Shown here piece by piece: positions 1 through 12,946 of a stretch of DNA of 64,000 nt. Every line of letters starts with the position of its first letter. The stretch's first letter is position 1. The notes under the pieces are model-generated. The model was not told where the DNA came from and did not search any database. It saw only the letters and a program-made list of their open reading frames with translations. The stretch covers positions 5,445,259 through 5,509,258 of the forward strand of contig NC_043742.1 of NCBI RefSeq assembly GCF_004337985.1, in the 5' to 3' direction. This DNA comes from Pyricularia pennisetigena (lineage: Eukaryota; Ascomycota; Sordariomycetes; Magnaporthales; Pyriculariaceae). Position numbers and translations under genes: made by a program.

Positions 1-529
1 GTAATAACTGTTACGGCTAAATTCCGGAAACCTTGGCGTTTCCACTTTAACTTTATTTTATTAATAAAAAACCCCATACGTAAACCCAATTATAAATACC
101 TTTTTTTATTTTTATTAGCTTTTTTTGTTTTTTTTTATAATAAAAACCTTTTTCCCGGCCGCCAAATTCTTTTTGTAACGATTAATAAAAAATTGTAACG
201 ATTAAACCAGCGCTCAATTTTTAACCAATAAACGTAATAGTTATTACAATCGCAAAATTGTTTTAGCAAATATTGCAAATATATTCGTTAGAAAACCTAA
301 TTAAAACATTTTTAATTGGACAAAACTGTTTATATTTTACCCACCCAAACAAATATTAACTTAATCGTAACGAAAGTAAATTATAATTAACGCCCCTATA
401 TCGCAAAAGTACCCCCCACCCGGTTAAATCTGGGGCAGATTAATTAACCTTATTATAATAGTAGTTACAATAATTGCTTTAATTCGCTAAAAACCGTAAT
501 ACTTATTACAATTACGTTCCTTTATTTCC

Positions 530-1310
530 ATAGTTCCTAAAAAACGCCAAAAAGGTAAAACCTCCGCTTAAACCACCACCAAATTTACGTTGGAATATAT
601 ACCCAATAATATTAAATTACTTGCCCATTTAATAGCCATATTATAAAAAAAAGCGCGGATAAAAAAAATAAACCAATATTTTAAAGATTTGGAAAATTAC
701 GACGCGGATATTGCAATTATTTTGGAATTAAATTTTACTCGGTTGGACCGTTTTATATTATAAAATTATTCGGATATAACCGGAATTCTTTTAAATTTTC
801 CCCCTATTCCTAATAATAATAACAATAGTTAAAATAATATTAATATGGATTCCGGCGATAATAAATTTACCCCCGCCCCCGTTAATAAAAATGGAAATAA
901 TACCGATATAAACGCCGGCGATAACGAATTTGCCCCCGCCCCCGTCGATTATAATAACGACGATATTTATATAGGCGAAAACGACAATTAACCTACCCCC
1001 GTATCCGCTAATAAAAGCGATAATAATATTAATATGGACGATAATTATAACGAACCTGCCCCGGATTTGGACAACCGCCAATTGCAAACTTTTTTGGTAT
1101 TTTTTAAACTATTTACCAACGCATTGTCCCCGCCACCAAAAAACCCCAAAAACCGGCTTTTTGCACCATAACCGGAAATTATTATTAACCCGGTACCCGC
1201 GCCATTAAATAAACCGCTTATACCCCGTATATATAAAACCATTACCGTTCGGCCAACCAAAATTAACCTTATTTCGGTATCGCGGATATAACCCAAAACT
1301 AATTCGACGC
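530..1310 (+). pseudogene. Degenerate Lys/Arg-start, Asp/Asn-rich repeat protein (copy 1)
   Basis: The reading frame begins at an ATA codon (530-532) followed by a basic stretch (PKKRQKGK). The same place in copy 2 (28019) also reads ATA before APKKRQKGK, so the original start was probably ATG changed by RIP. From about 845 the protein has tandem 21-residue repeats around the core GDNKFTPAPV, rich in Asp and Asn (units of 63 bp). Several in-frame stops are present. It may be the N-terminal part of the downstream SNF2-type gene or a separate gene. I do not recognise the family. The minus-strand ORFs over this segment are shadows of the repeat. Confidence 0.5.
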
Positions 1311-3290
1311 CAAATAATAGATTAATAAATTTTTTATAACCCGAATACTATTTCCCATCGCATAAAAATACGGATTTTTTGGATCGTTTACCCGTCCCGT
1401 TATGAAAAAGTTTTTAATTGGGTAAAAATTAATCCGTATCGGCGATAATTATTATAATTTGGCGCAGGGTAAAAAATATAAATATTGCCAAAATAGTTCG
1501 CATTATACCCCATTTAGGTTATATTAATTGCCTTAAAATTAACAATAATACCAACCCGCCCGCCTGGTTTTGTCGCGGAAATAATATTTTCCGTAAAACG
1601 AACGAAACCCTAATCGCCCAAACCTTTAAACGCTTTTAATCCGCTGCTGGCGTCGCCGCAGTAAAAACACGCGTTAATAACCAAATTTTGGTATATTATC
1701 CTAATAGTAATTCGTCGAATATAAACGAGGTAATAGTTGTATTTGGCTACGAAACGATAAATATTTTAATATAATATATTAATATAATAGGTTAATATTT
1801 CCTTTTATTGGATTGCGACAATTATTACAATTTTTGCATTAATATGTCCTGCTATTTACTATATTGTAACAATTATTACAATTTTTTGCGGTAATACCAA
1901 ACAATTACTGCTATAATATAATATTTATTACAATTTAGTTTTTACCCTTTTATATATTTTGGGATAACGGGCACAATTTTAATTGTTAATTAATTTATTT
2001 TTAATCGCCGACGTATTCGGTTTGTTAATTTATTTTAAAATAAATAATCCCGGTAAACAGATTAAAAGTAATAAAATGCCCGTTTGGTAAAAGACCTTGG
2101 TTTTCGTACCGGATATATTTAACGATAAAAATATTAAACCCATTTTCGATAATTTGGCAAATCGGCGTCGTTTACCCCCTATCCCCCCCTTTATCCGTTA
2201 AAACGACATTAATTTCCCCGGGTTAAAAATATTCGCAAACAGATTTAAACCGGTTATAATTCCCATAATTCTCGCCACGATAGTAATTTACTTGCGGATA
2301 ATAACCACCGGATTTAACCTTAAAAACGGCGATTTAAAATTTAAAACCGCTAACCCTGGACCATATATATATAACGGTTACCATATCGACAATTAATTTA
2401 AATTTGCTACTATTTTTTTTATTTTGTTTTTCACCGGCAGGGAAAAATCGTTATTAAAAACAAAGAAAATCCTAACGATTTTGGTGGAAATTACCGCAAC
2501 CTTTTTAAATTTAATATCGAGCAATTTTCCACCTTATTTATTATCGCCGATTATATAATTATCGCCGATAACGTTATCGCCCTAAATAATCTGCATTTAA
2601 TACAATTTTAATATCGTTTGGTTACCCGTTCGCGAGCCGATTAAACCATCGACGTCGCCAATTTGTTTGGTTTTAACCGCGCCTATTATAACAGGACGAT
2701 AATAATATTCGTTGTTAATATTTGGTCCCGTTTTAAACCTATTAAGGTCGGACGGCTGAAAAAAAAACGTACAAATTAAATTTAAATGCACCTATTGAAT
2801 TTGTTAATATTTAAAAGTATTTTTAACAATTTGTACGACGAGGGGCGGTTCCATCGTCCCATTTTTACCAAATTTAAAACAAAAATTACCGAATTTTATC
2901 CCAAATTTTTTGGCGACGACCAATAAAACGATTTCTTTAATTTTATATAAACCCAATCCACTATCGCCGATCGATTTGCTAATATGGACCGCGCAGAAAA
3001 GGAAATTTTCGAGGACGCCCGCGAAAAATTCCTAACGGTTTTTTTGGCATATTATACGCAATTTTCCATTTTAATTAAATGTTATTTTTAAATTAATTAT
3101 TTTTTTAACTCGGACGCGATTCAAATTATTATAAAAAAGTTGCGCCTTCTTTAAAATACTTTACTTGTCGACGGTCTAAATACCGATAATAAAATCGGTT
3201 TTAAATACAAAAAAATTAAAGGTAAATATTTTTGGTTTAACTGGGATATATTTAATGCTCTTTTTGGTCGCCATTGGTTACTCTATTAAT
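1311..3290 (+). pseudogene. Degenerate coding sequence upstream of the SNF2-type helicase, unrecognised
   Basis: The plus strand keeps long, shared, protein-like stretches in both copies, for example around 2040-2600 and 2640-3290 (motifs such as FVPDIFND and DRAEKEIFEDAREKF), interrupted mainly by TAA and TAG codons explicable as RIP of Gln or Trp codons. Stretches at about 1790-2040 are non-coding, extremely AT-rich and contain the palindrome-like motif TTGTAACAATTATTACAA, so they may be introns. The segment leads directly into the helicase at 3450 and could be its long N-terminal region. In copy 2 it is interrupted by an S element. No known domain was recognised. Confidence 0.4.
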
Positions 3291-3324
3291 TAACTGGTAA
3301 ATTATATATACATTATTCCTAATA

Positions 3325-3445
3325 ATTGTAGATATCGTTACAATTTTGCCCTTATTTTTGTAACTAATGTTACAATCCTGCCCCTATTTTTGTAATTATT
3401 ATTACAATCCCACCCTTATTTTTGTAATTATTATTACAATTTTTA
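3325..3445 (+). repeat. Tandem 32-bp repeat, about 4 units, probable intron
   Basis: Four units of about 32 bp built on TTTTTGTAATTATTATTACAATCCTG... alternate with CCCCTA/CCCTTA. The copy 2 equivalent (31478-31622) has about five units. It lies just before the SNF2 Walker A region and codes for nothing, so a repeat-filled intron is the simplest reading. Confidence 0.7.
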
Positions 3446-3449
3446 TTTT

Positions 3450-6400
3450 TGCTAAATTAATTTTTTTTTCGGTTTAAATGCCCATACCCTATTAAAATTG
3501 GAGCAATTAGCATTTAAAAATTGGTTATTAACCAACGAAATGGGTACCGGAAAAACGATTATTTACTTTACGGCGATTTATATATGGTATATCCGTTACC
3601 AATACGACCGATTTATCCAAAATACCGACGGATGTTTTCCCATTTTAATTTTCGTCCCGGCCAACCTTATTTCGCAAATATTTAAAAAAGTAATAACCAA
3701 TTTCCCAATTTTCGACGTTAAATATTATTATAATTTAACCGAAATATGCGCTACCGATGCCCCGCGAACGGTTGCTATTTCTACCCAGGCGCAATTTTAC
3801 GATATTTTAACCAAATTCGCCGCCCGTAAATCTAATTTTAAATTTACGGGTACGGTTATTATTACATTTTATTCGATATTTTTAATCCAAAAAATTAAGC
3901 AGTTGGACGAAATTTATAACGCGGAAAAGGTGTTTAATTTATAATGTATAAATAAGGTTATCGATTCCAATTTTTAGCAGCGCCCCCCCCGACGTCGATA
4001 ATTTCGACAATAATTCCGACATAAAAAATAATATCCAATAAATATTTTTTGTCATAATTATTATAATTTCGTTATATTAATATATTTGTTAAAATTAAAT
4101 AATTTTATTAGGAACCCTTAACGTAAAAACGGTCGGAAAACCGATTTTTCCACGGGCGAAAACATTAAAAATATCCGGCGTTTGGTTATATATTTATTAT
4201 CCGGTACCTTTTTTTAACGTATAATTGGAAACGAAATTTAATACCTCCGTTACCGCGAATTGATAATATACCGCGCATTTCGCCTTATCCTTTATAGTAA
4301 TCGGGGTATAACCATTATTACGCCGATTATTAATAAAATTAGGGATATTATTAGCTTTAATACCCGGATTTAGGATAAAATTGCGATCTTTTTCGCCCGA
4401 CCTAAAAATTTATCCTAAAAAATATATTTACGGTCGATTATATTTGGGAAAATAATGGTTATTTCGTCGTTTTTAATATCGATAAAAACATTAAAACCTC
4501 TTTATAAAAATTCAAATCGATAGGTTGGAAATAGTGGCTGTTTTACTTTCGATTTTAAATTTTATAATTCCTACCACCATACCAAACGAAAAATCGTCAG
4601 TAATTTTTAAATATACGGGCGTATTTACGGTACGCAGGGGTATGCATACCGGATTTATTTTACCTAACGGTATAATTATTTATCCCCGTAAACGCATTCC
4701 GCCCCATAATATTATTATTAAAAAGCTCCAATTTGGCCACCGTTTCGAAAACGTTATAACGAATACCGAAGCAATTTTTAAAAATATTATTACCGTATTT
4801 GTGGGCGAAAATACCGACGATATTGGTCCCGCTTTATTAGGAATTTCCACTAATGCGGATACCACAGTTAATAACCGCTAAACCTCGGTTTTTTTTAATA
4901 TAGGTTTTATCCGTTTGTTGCAATTTTTGGCAATTAATTACCTTTTTTAATTAATAATCCACGCCGAAAACGATACCCGGGATATTAATTCGGCGGAATT
5001 AGGTAAAATATTAGCGTTAAAAAAATGGATTTTAAAACCAAATACCGTAACGTCCGATAAAATTTTAAAAATTATTTATAAAAAGGAAAAACCCGCTTTA
5101 GATCGGTAATTGTGGACGTTTTAATTTAATATAACGGCGACGGTCCCCTTAATTGGGTTTATTCGAAAACTTGCATTAATTTTAAAACGTTACCTCCGTC
5201 GGGCAGGGTTAAAATGGTCCATTTTATATTAAACGAATCGCCATTTATTACCCGCGTGGTCGAAATTTGAATGGAGGAAAAAAAAAAGGTTAACGCGTCC
5301 TGGTTATAACCCTCAATCTTTGGATATAAGCGTAAATTGGCCATATAATAACAATTATTATAATCCCTTTCTTTCCCCACAATTATTATAACAATTATTA
5401 CAATTTTTATATTTTTGGATTATAATAAATATTATAATAGCTGTTATTTTTCCATTTTTGTAATAATTGTTACAATTTTTAATATATTTGCTAAGTTTTT
5501 TAATTTTATTACTTTTATTTTGGAAAAAACCAATTTCGGTGTAGCTACTATCCAATTAAACCTGTCCCAAACCGAACGCGATAAAACCGTTCCCGATTTC
5601 ACCGATTCCAGCTCCAATTTTAACGTTTATATCCTAAATATTAACATTTCCAACGCTGGTTTTAATTTGCACCCCAATTATTGCATTGGTATTATTATCC
5701 CCTTAATATAGAACGCCAATATATAGTTATAAATTTATAATCGTTTAATTCGGTTAAGTTAAAATAAACCTGTTATTTGGCGCATTTTCGAAATACGAGG
5801 TACCCTTTTCGACTGGGTAAAAGATCGTATATTCCGGAAAATTAATACCCTTTTTTCTACTATTTCGGCCGTTGCTAATATATAATAAATATTACTTGTA
5901 TATATTACGCGTATACGCTTCCCCAAAATTATTTAATTTCCAATTGTTAAACAATTCCTAACGTATAAAATAATGGTAATTATATTTTCCTAACCTTTTA
6001 ATTGTTTCGTTTGGATAATAAAACCCCCCCAGCATTTTAATACCTTTAATTTTAACAGGACACGCCGTATAAACGAATTTTATTTTCGCCTAATTTCAAT
6101 ATTCGTATTAAATATCCTTAAACAATTTAACGAACAGGATTTGGTGGAAAAAACGTCAATTTTTATTTTAACGTTAGGTCCAGCTTATATTAATTACCAA
6201 TACCAGGAGTGAAATAGTGGCCGTAATACGTTTATTAATTATATTAATCGCATATATTTATTTTATTTCGATTTTACTATTATAAATTAAGGGTTTAGAA
6301 TTAAATTAATAAAATGGATTAAAAATAGCGATGGATTTTACGACGAAACCGCGACCGCGCGGGTTATCGGGGCCCCAATAAAAAATTTTAGTTTTTGGGT

Positions 6401-6775
6401 TATTAAACGCCGGAAAGCCAATAAACCGTTTAAAAAAGGTATTTTTAGTAATGATAACGCCGACCTTTTGGCGGTCGTTATTCCGTCTTTTTTATTTATC
6501 GATTTTGGCCTTAATTACGATAAATTTATATTCGATTCGTTAAAAAAACCTTGTATACCCATTTTAAAAAAAAATAAAAAAAGGACGCTTCGGTCCCTGG
6601 ATCGTTTACCGCGACCCCAGTTCGGAAAAAAAAGCGTGGCGCTAATAAACCCATTCCTAAAAAAATATTTAACGCTGCCAAACGTTTTCGTCTCTTTTAA
6701 TCGGTTTGGGTTTTTTTATTTTGTTTTTCTTTTGGGGTTTGGTGCTATAAAATTGGGAGTTTTATATATATAATA
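3450..6775 (+). pseudogene. Degenerate SNF2-type helicase/ATPase (copy 1)
   Basis: The protein would be a DNA-dependent ATPase of the SNF2 superfamily. Evidence: an ATP-binding motif NEMGTGKT at 3534-3557, which matches the SNF2 'DEMGLGKT' form; motif Ia-like FPILIFVPANLISQ near 3645; a motif III-like TVIITFYSIF near 3852; and a C-terminal helicase lobe at 5520-5710 with ERDKTVPDF followed by a motif V-like NAGFNLHPN. The 3' region (to 6775) is basic and ends at a clear stop. Many stops and shifts lie between the lobes. A probable intron with GTTACAATT motifs lies at 5340-5510. Copy 2 has the same layout, so the gene existed before duplication. Not functional here. Confidence 0.7.
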
Positions 6776-6949
6776 TTATAATAATTGTTACTATTAAAAT
6801 CCGGTTTAATGGAATTATTATTCGTAGTTAATGGGGTATTATAATAACGGTTACTACCAAAATCCTTTTTATTGGATTTATAATTGGCGGTGGATGGAGG
6901 ATATGGTTTATTTGAATAAAAAAAATAAATAGGAAACGGGTTATTTATG

Positions 6950-8943
6950 CGGAAAGTTTTGGAGGAAATTATACTTCGTATTTTATTTTAAACCAAATTT
7001 ACGATTGGTATTTATTTATTTGTATTTATTGGTTTTACGGACGCTGTTTTGCCTCCGTTATTCGCGGGTAAAATTACCGTTATTCGTCCATTTAACTCTT
7101 TCCTATAATGGAACGATCCTCGCCTTTACCCGTTTTGGTTTGCGTAATTCGCTTTTTATCACTTTAAATTTTATACGCTTTTTTCGTCGGATTTTTCGTA
7201 TATTCCGTCCAACAAATTTTTTTCGGTATTAATTATACCATTAATATTTAAACCGTTTATCCGGTTATATTTTTCCTTTAAATTTACCCCTATTTTTTCA
7301 ATATCCGCTTCAAATAGCTCGTTATTGGGGCGTATAATTTTTTAATTAAATATTGTTAATTTATCGCCCATTAATTTTTTTAAACCCAAATATAATAAAT
7401 TAGGGCCGTCGAAATCGAAATTAGGTAATATTTCGGCCTTTTCGCTTCCTTAACCATTTTGGAATAACAAACACGTATAATGGATTATATTTTGGTTGGT
7501 TAATATTATATGGTATTTGCTATTAATGCGTGTACGGGCGATATTTTCCAATATTTTGCGCACCGTAATTGCGATTAGCCCCATCGCTGCACAATTTAAA
7601 AATATTTTTCGCAAAACGTGCGTGGAATTGCGGTTATTTTTAATATTTATAGCGAAACCTTTATTAATATGTTTAATTGCTAAGTTTACCGCTTTAAATC
7701 CATTCCCGGCCGTGGTATATTTTACGAACGCTAATTTTAAAGTCCCGGTCCGCGGCGGTTAATTTATAACCTTTGGTCGTAATAATTAGGTTAAATATAA
7801 CATTTGGAAATTATAATTTTTTGTTTTGCAACCGTAGAAAAATAGGACCAATTGCGGTATTATAATTTCCAATACGCCGTAATTTTTTTGGTGGAACGCG
7901 TTTATTATTATTTATAAAAAATTAATTATTTGCAAATAACGGCGTTACGTACGGAAGGCGATATTAATTTTGGGATTTATATCCCATAATCCAATACCTA
8001 TTAAACCGTTAATATAACCAACGAATATATTATCGTAAATACGGGTTATTACGGAAATATATATATTATATAATATATCGGTAAAAACCTTTTCCAGGGC
8101 GTTTTTAAAAATCTAATCCCTATCCAATAATCCGTTTTGGATTAAAATAGTAATTATAATATATAAAATGCGGGACCGGAATGCATTTTGTAAAAGCCGT
8201 AAAACGTGGTAAAACTCCTTTTTATTTTTTTAAAACTGGCTATATTTCCCCAACCCTATTATATTTATGGATATAATAGGGGCGTAATATTGCTATAATT
8301 GGTTAATAAAATTAAATTCGATATAGAAAAACGTTAATACGGGTAATATTTATTATTTTTTGTTAAAAAGTTAAAATAATTCGATATAAATTCCCTTAAT
8401 AGCACGAATATATAACGTTATTTTTTAATCCCCATAAACGAGGAATAGGACGGAAAAATAGTCGAAATGGTCGGATAATAAGTTTGAAAACCGTTTAAAA
8501 AGGATTTCGTGGATTTGGATAACTTTTACGTATTCCCCTTCGTTTTCGGTAATGGCGGGGGTTTGGATAAAGTAAAAGGTTAATATAATTCGTGCGAAGG
8601 TAAGGTATTATGGGATTGCTCCAGGCGTATATGGGCGGTTAGGGAATAAAAAACCACAAATTTGGTATATTATATAATATTTGGCGTTTTCGTAATAGGT
8701 GTCCGGATATTGTAAAAAAAACGGGCGTTTGCAACCATTTCTGGCGGAAAGGTACGGTAACGTGCCATTGGGATTGCGTGTATCGTTTAAATCCTGGCGT
8801 TAATATAAAGAGACACGATGTTAAATTTTACATTCGGTCACGTTTTCCATATCCAAAATCCTATATTTTACCCAGAAAATTGAAATTATTATATACGAAA
8901 AATAATATTGGGTTACGAACAATCTTTTTTAAATTTGTTTATA

Positions 8944-8986
<43 letters not shown>

Positions 8987-9890
8987 TATATTGCTGTTCG
9001 CGGTAAAAGTTAAATATAAATATAAATATTACTAATAACGTATTCGGGTAACGGCGATAAATTGTTAGGTTTACCGTTTAATAATTTTATAAAATAAATA
9101 TATTCCAAACCCGGATAATGTGTTTATAATACGTCGTGGAATTCCATTATTTATAAGGTATAATGCGAATGCGCGTAACAAATAATTGCTTTTTTAGGAG
9201 GAAAATCCGTGGGTTAAAAACGCTAATATTAATATAACGCGTTAATTTTTTAACGTTGGGGGGTTTATGGTTTTTAAAAAGGTATTTAATTCCAGGTATA
9301 CCACGTTCGAAATTTGTAACGATAAATAAAACGGGCGGTAACCCCGGGAATATAATAATAGTAAAAATATAAATTTATATAATATAGGCGTTTTGTACGG
9401 GATTTCCTGGGTGGACGTGTCGAATACTTGTTTAAACCAATTTATATCGTTTACGTTTTTGGCGGAACAATTTTTTATTCCCGAAAATTGAAAATTTGTG
9501 GGTTCGAACCGGTTAAAAAAGCGTAAATATTATATTAATTGCTGCAATTCCCTACGCAAAAAATCGGCCTTAATAAACGCAGGAAATTTATTATTAAAAC
9601 GGTATTCGACCTTATTGGCGCGTAAACGTTTTCGGATTTGTAAATTTCGTAATATTTTTTTAAAAAAAAGTATTCGCGATAGGGTAGGTCGGGTAATTTC
9701 GTAAAAATTTGCCGTTATTATTTAAACGTGGATAAATTGCGTAAAATTGGTGCGTCGGTAACGGTTACGCCAAAATTTGGTAATATCGCGAATAAATTTG
9801 GTTTCGGGGTTTATTTCCGTTTCGGATTCGGATTCCTTCGGTAATTATTTTTAATCCATTAAAAAAAGCTTAAATTCCCATTTATTTTCG
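6950..9890 (-). pseudogene. Degenerate convergent gene of unknown function (copy 1)
   Basis: Read on the minus strand, this region gives long protein-like stretches with few stops. The N-terminal part (about 9890-9300) is acidic (KESESETEINPE), then contains ILYKFIFLLLLYSRGYRPF. The middle (about 8640-8460) contains QTPAITENEGEYVKV. The C-terminal part (about 7760-7000) contains FDFDGPNLLYLGLKKLMGD and a basic tail. Most stops are TAG/TAA at likely Trp or Gln positions. The plus-strand ORFs in this interval are its shadows. It points tail-to-tail at the SNF2-type gene. Copy 2 keeps only the 3' part. I do not recognise the family and give no function. Confidence 0.5.
8950..8991. repeat. (AT)n microsatellite
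   Basis: About 20 AT units within the minus-strand pseudogene; consistent with slippage in AT-rich sequence. Confidence 0.95.
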
Positions 9891-10169
9891 AATATAAAAT
9901 TGGGCGATAATAATTGGGATAACGATAAAAACGAAAATAATTGCGATATCGATAAAAATAATAAAATTAGGTCGGACGTAAAATATTGGGTTGCAAATTA
10001 CGCGGATGGGAATATTTTTTCGGGTATATTTATTAATATTATTGGAAATATATTTTCCATTACTAAATTCGGGTTTTATTTGGTTTAATAATATATCGAA
10101 TAAAGGTTAATATGCGTAAATATATGGTATAATGGTAGAAATCTTTTATTTTTTTGTGTGTCGGGGGGA

Positions 10170-10373
10170 ATAGTGGTTGGCGATATCGTAGTATTGGGTA
10201 TTTTGTTGGTGGTACCGCCATAAACGGCGAAATGCGACAAAATGTCTTTAAACTAGAACGAGCGCGATTTTTTCGGCTAATGTAATTGGTCGAAAAGCTA
10301 TATGGCTAAAGGGTACATGGAGCGTTCGGTCCCCACTACGAAGCAGGGGGGTCTAGTCTAAGCACTGAGACTA
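10170..10373 (+). mobile_element. M transposon, right-end fragment (M1)
   Basis: This matches the right end of the M family: CCGCCATAAACGGCGAAATGCGACAA, the AGGGGGGTCTAGTC block and the terminus CACTGAGACTA. The left part is missing; the fragment begins within the subterminal repeats. It abuts an inverted Copia leader at 10374. Confidence 0.85.
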
Positions 10374-10860
10374 GTGCAGGGTAGCGTGCAAATATTGTGC
10401 AGGGTAAATTAACGTAATTCCGCTAATGGGTTTATAGGCTATTGTGAGCCCTATTTAACGCACTAGAATTTTGTGGGCTATCAGCGAACGAATATAGGGG
10501 TCTTTGGCCCTAATTTGCTGGCGTAAACCCTATTAAAATTCTGAACCAATTATAATGGCGTGCATAATCCACAAAAACTACACCAAAATATTTTGCATTT
10601 GCAATGCAAACGATCGCTGCAATACCTAAAAAGGCCTAAATTAAACGTTAATCTTTTAGCGATCCTTATTGTAAATATACGGGGTCAGGTGCTAAGTTAG
10701 CGCCTAAAACCAGTAATTTTGCACAAACACAGCAATATTTTCATCAATATACGTGCTGTAAAAATGCGACAATAACCAAAATAAAACCTGAATTTCAGGT
10801 TTTCCAGAGATATAAAGTGCATTTTAATGCATTAGCTTAAACTTTTCCGGGCCTATAAGC
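10374..10860 (-). mobile_element. Copia leader (5' untranslated region), inverted
   Basis: This is the reverse complement of the Copia leader seen at 19735-20280, including TGCAGGGTA repeats (10374-10415) and a sequence complementary to the putative primer-binding site, CCGGGCCTATAAGC, at about 10847-10860. It is less RIP-mutated than the Copia internal regions. The gag-pol part has been lost at the boundary with M1. Confidence 0.75.
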
Positions 10861-11430
10861 TGTGAATAATATGGGCTGCTAATAGGGGTTTAAACTGTAG
10901 CTTAGGTGCGGCGCAATGCTAATTACGTTATAAAGCCTGTAATTACAAAATTTGAATACATTAAATTATTTATTAAAATGGGTTATCAATTTTGAGATTA
11001 ATAAATTCAATTTATTGGTGGGGGAAATTTTGCTTTCTTTCCCTTATATATTTGCCGATATCGAAATGGGGATCCGCACGCCAGAAAACGCTCCGGTACC
11101 GCACAGGATTTTCCGAAAAGTTATTTTGAATGCGTTGTCAAAAAAACACTTTTATTTTTATATAAACTATTTTTGGGTTCGCACTAAATTGCTAATTTGG
11201 TGAAAATTCAACCCGGTACAGGGTAGCTGACTCGTAAGTGCAGGGTGGGTGTTAAACCCGGCACAGGGTGAAACCCCATTCGCTAACATTTTAAATCGCA
11301 ACTCCTGCAGCACACAAAATATCGCGGAAAATCCCACAGCCCCAACAGCCCCATTTCGGCACTATCTGTTATGGCTTAGATACAGATAAAGGTGGACCCA
11401 TTACATGCTGAATCACGCATATAGATAACA
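10861..11430 (-). mobile_element. Copia LTR, inverted
   Basis: This is the reverse complement of the 553-560 bp Copia LTR: it starts TGTGAATAATATGGG and ends GCATATAGATAACA, corresponding to LTR ends TGTTAATTATATGC...CCATATTATTAACA. With the leader at 10374-10860 it is one truncated retrotransposon end on the minus strand. Confidence 0.85.
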
Positions 11431-12842
11431 GTAACTAATTTATTTGAAAAGAGATTTAAATATTTAATAGAATTTGTATTTCTTTATTATATTTAATTAT
11501 TACTTTTAATAATAGTGTGGAGTACTGGTTTTAAAATTTAATAGCAATATTATCAGCGCAATATATTTATAAATTTCAAGTGCATGCAAATATCGCTTAA
11601 GATAGAGCTTTTATTAATCTTTTTATATTATTTATTAGTTTAATGAAAAATTGAATAATTTACGCAAATATCTGTAAAATCAAGATGGATTTTTATTTAT
11701 CCATTTTGTTAGATGGTAGTATATAAACCTTTCTCAACTGTAATTTTATAAGCTTTATTTAATTAAATAAAGCAAAGAAAAAAAATAGCACAAAATTAAC
11801 ACTTTTTTATATAAAAAGTCTAAGCGGGTATTATAAATCTAATTTTACATTAACGTCTGTTTATATATTAAATTCGATCCCTAAAACTCTGGCTGTATCA
11901 TTAAAAAAGTCGGTAAAAATATAAAAGCGTTTCGATTGTAAATTATATAGAAAGTTATATACAAGTTACCTATTAATTAATTTACAGGTTTACATAGTTC
12001 GGTATATATAGCAGGTTGTATTATCATATAAAATTTATTTATTCCCCCCCCCCCCACGTGCAAAAGCCATAGAATTTGGCTTCATAACAGAAATAATATC
12101 AAATTATAAAATAAAGCATACAATAGGTAGAAACTATATATTTAGTATTTACTTATATAAAAGTTCTTTTAAAACCAATACTATGAATCGGATCTCACGT
12201 AAACGTCTCCGTATATACGTACTCCAATCCCTGTAAATTTGGGTTTTTCACCGTTAATATTGGTAAAAATTTAAACGAGTTTCGATTATAAATTATATAT
12301 AAAAATATATATACTTTGCCTATCCGTTTACTTAACTGTTTATTTAATCCCTTATATGGACCGAAATTAAATAAACCGGTATGTTAATATATACAATCCT
12401 TTACGTGCAAAAATTATAAAATTGGGTTGAAAATTGAAAATAATATTAAAAAGAATTCGAAAATCAAAAAAGAAAATCGAAAAACCAATACCGCCATAAA
12501 CGGATTAAGGGCAGGTGGTATCCAATTCGGCCGTTACAACAAATAAAAAAATAAATTAAATCGCTGGTAATAGCGGTAATAAACGATATTTTCAACGATA
12601 TTTTATTTTTTCAATATTATACGTGGTTGTGGAATAATAAGGGAGTGTCGGTCGAAAAAAAGGCCAAAAATACCGCTATGAACGGCGAAAATCGACAAAT
12701 TGTCCTCAGACCTACACCAAAGCGTTTTTTGGATAAACCCACAGGTGTATTGCAAAGCCGCAATTGAGCCACGAAGTGGAGCGAAGCGAACGGAATGGAT
12801 TAATTGTGGAGCTTTGGGCTTCAGGGATAAGCCCTATAATTA
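11431..12842 (-). mobile_element. M transposon, inverted, one end lost (M2)
   Basis: The sequence follows the internal and left-end parts of the M family in reverse: the CACGTG-containing subrepeats near 12050, the CCGCCATAAACGG motif near 12490, GACAAATTGTCCTCAGACC near 12693, and the left-end block GGGCTTCAGGGATAAGCCCT. The terminus is decayed (CCCTATAATTA instead of CCCTGAGACTA). The other end is replaced by the Copia LTR. No transposase coding is visible. Confidence 0.75.
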
Positions 12843-12946
12843 CCCCTGTACAGCAATTTCCCGTCGTACATATAATACTATTTAATTGGGGACCCCAATT
12901 TAATTGTTAAGACTATTTTTATCCTAACGATAACAGCATTATAAAT
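12843..12946. other. Short spacer with 9-bp target duplication of M3
   Basis: About 100 bp with no recognised content. Its last nine bases, ATTATAAAT (12938-12946), are repeated immediately after M3 at 14803-14811, so it is the left target-site duplication of M3. Confidence 0.7.

Larger units (their letters stand above)
1..10145 (+). repeat. Large degenerate helicase-bearing repeat, copy 1 (5' truncated by window edge)
   Basis: This stretch aligns colinearly with 27499-36258 (copy 2): base 1 matches about 27499, and the match is followed to about 8080, where copy 2 is cut by a Copia LTR. Copy 2 extends further upstream and carries a RecQ-like helicase gene; copy 1 extends further downstream to about 10145, where an M transposon fragment begins. 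Together they imply a unit of about 13 kb or more. Both copies are AT-rich and full of stop codons with RIP-type changes. I could not see terminal repeats, so it could be a large DNA transposon, a subtelomeric repeat or a segmental duplication. Confidence 0.75.

Noticed and set aside
791..1296. Minus-strand ORFs of 98 and 83 codons over the Asp/Asn repeat
   Set aside because: They are reverse readings of the plus-strand GDNKFTPAPV repeats; Ile/Val/Gly composition is that of a shadow frame.
6990..7762. Plus-strand ORFs with hydrophobic, membrane-like sequence
   Set aside because: The minus strand reads as a better, charged protein conserved in copy 2; the plus frames are its antisense.
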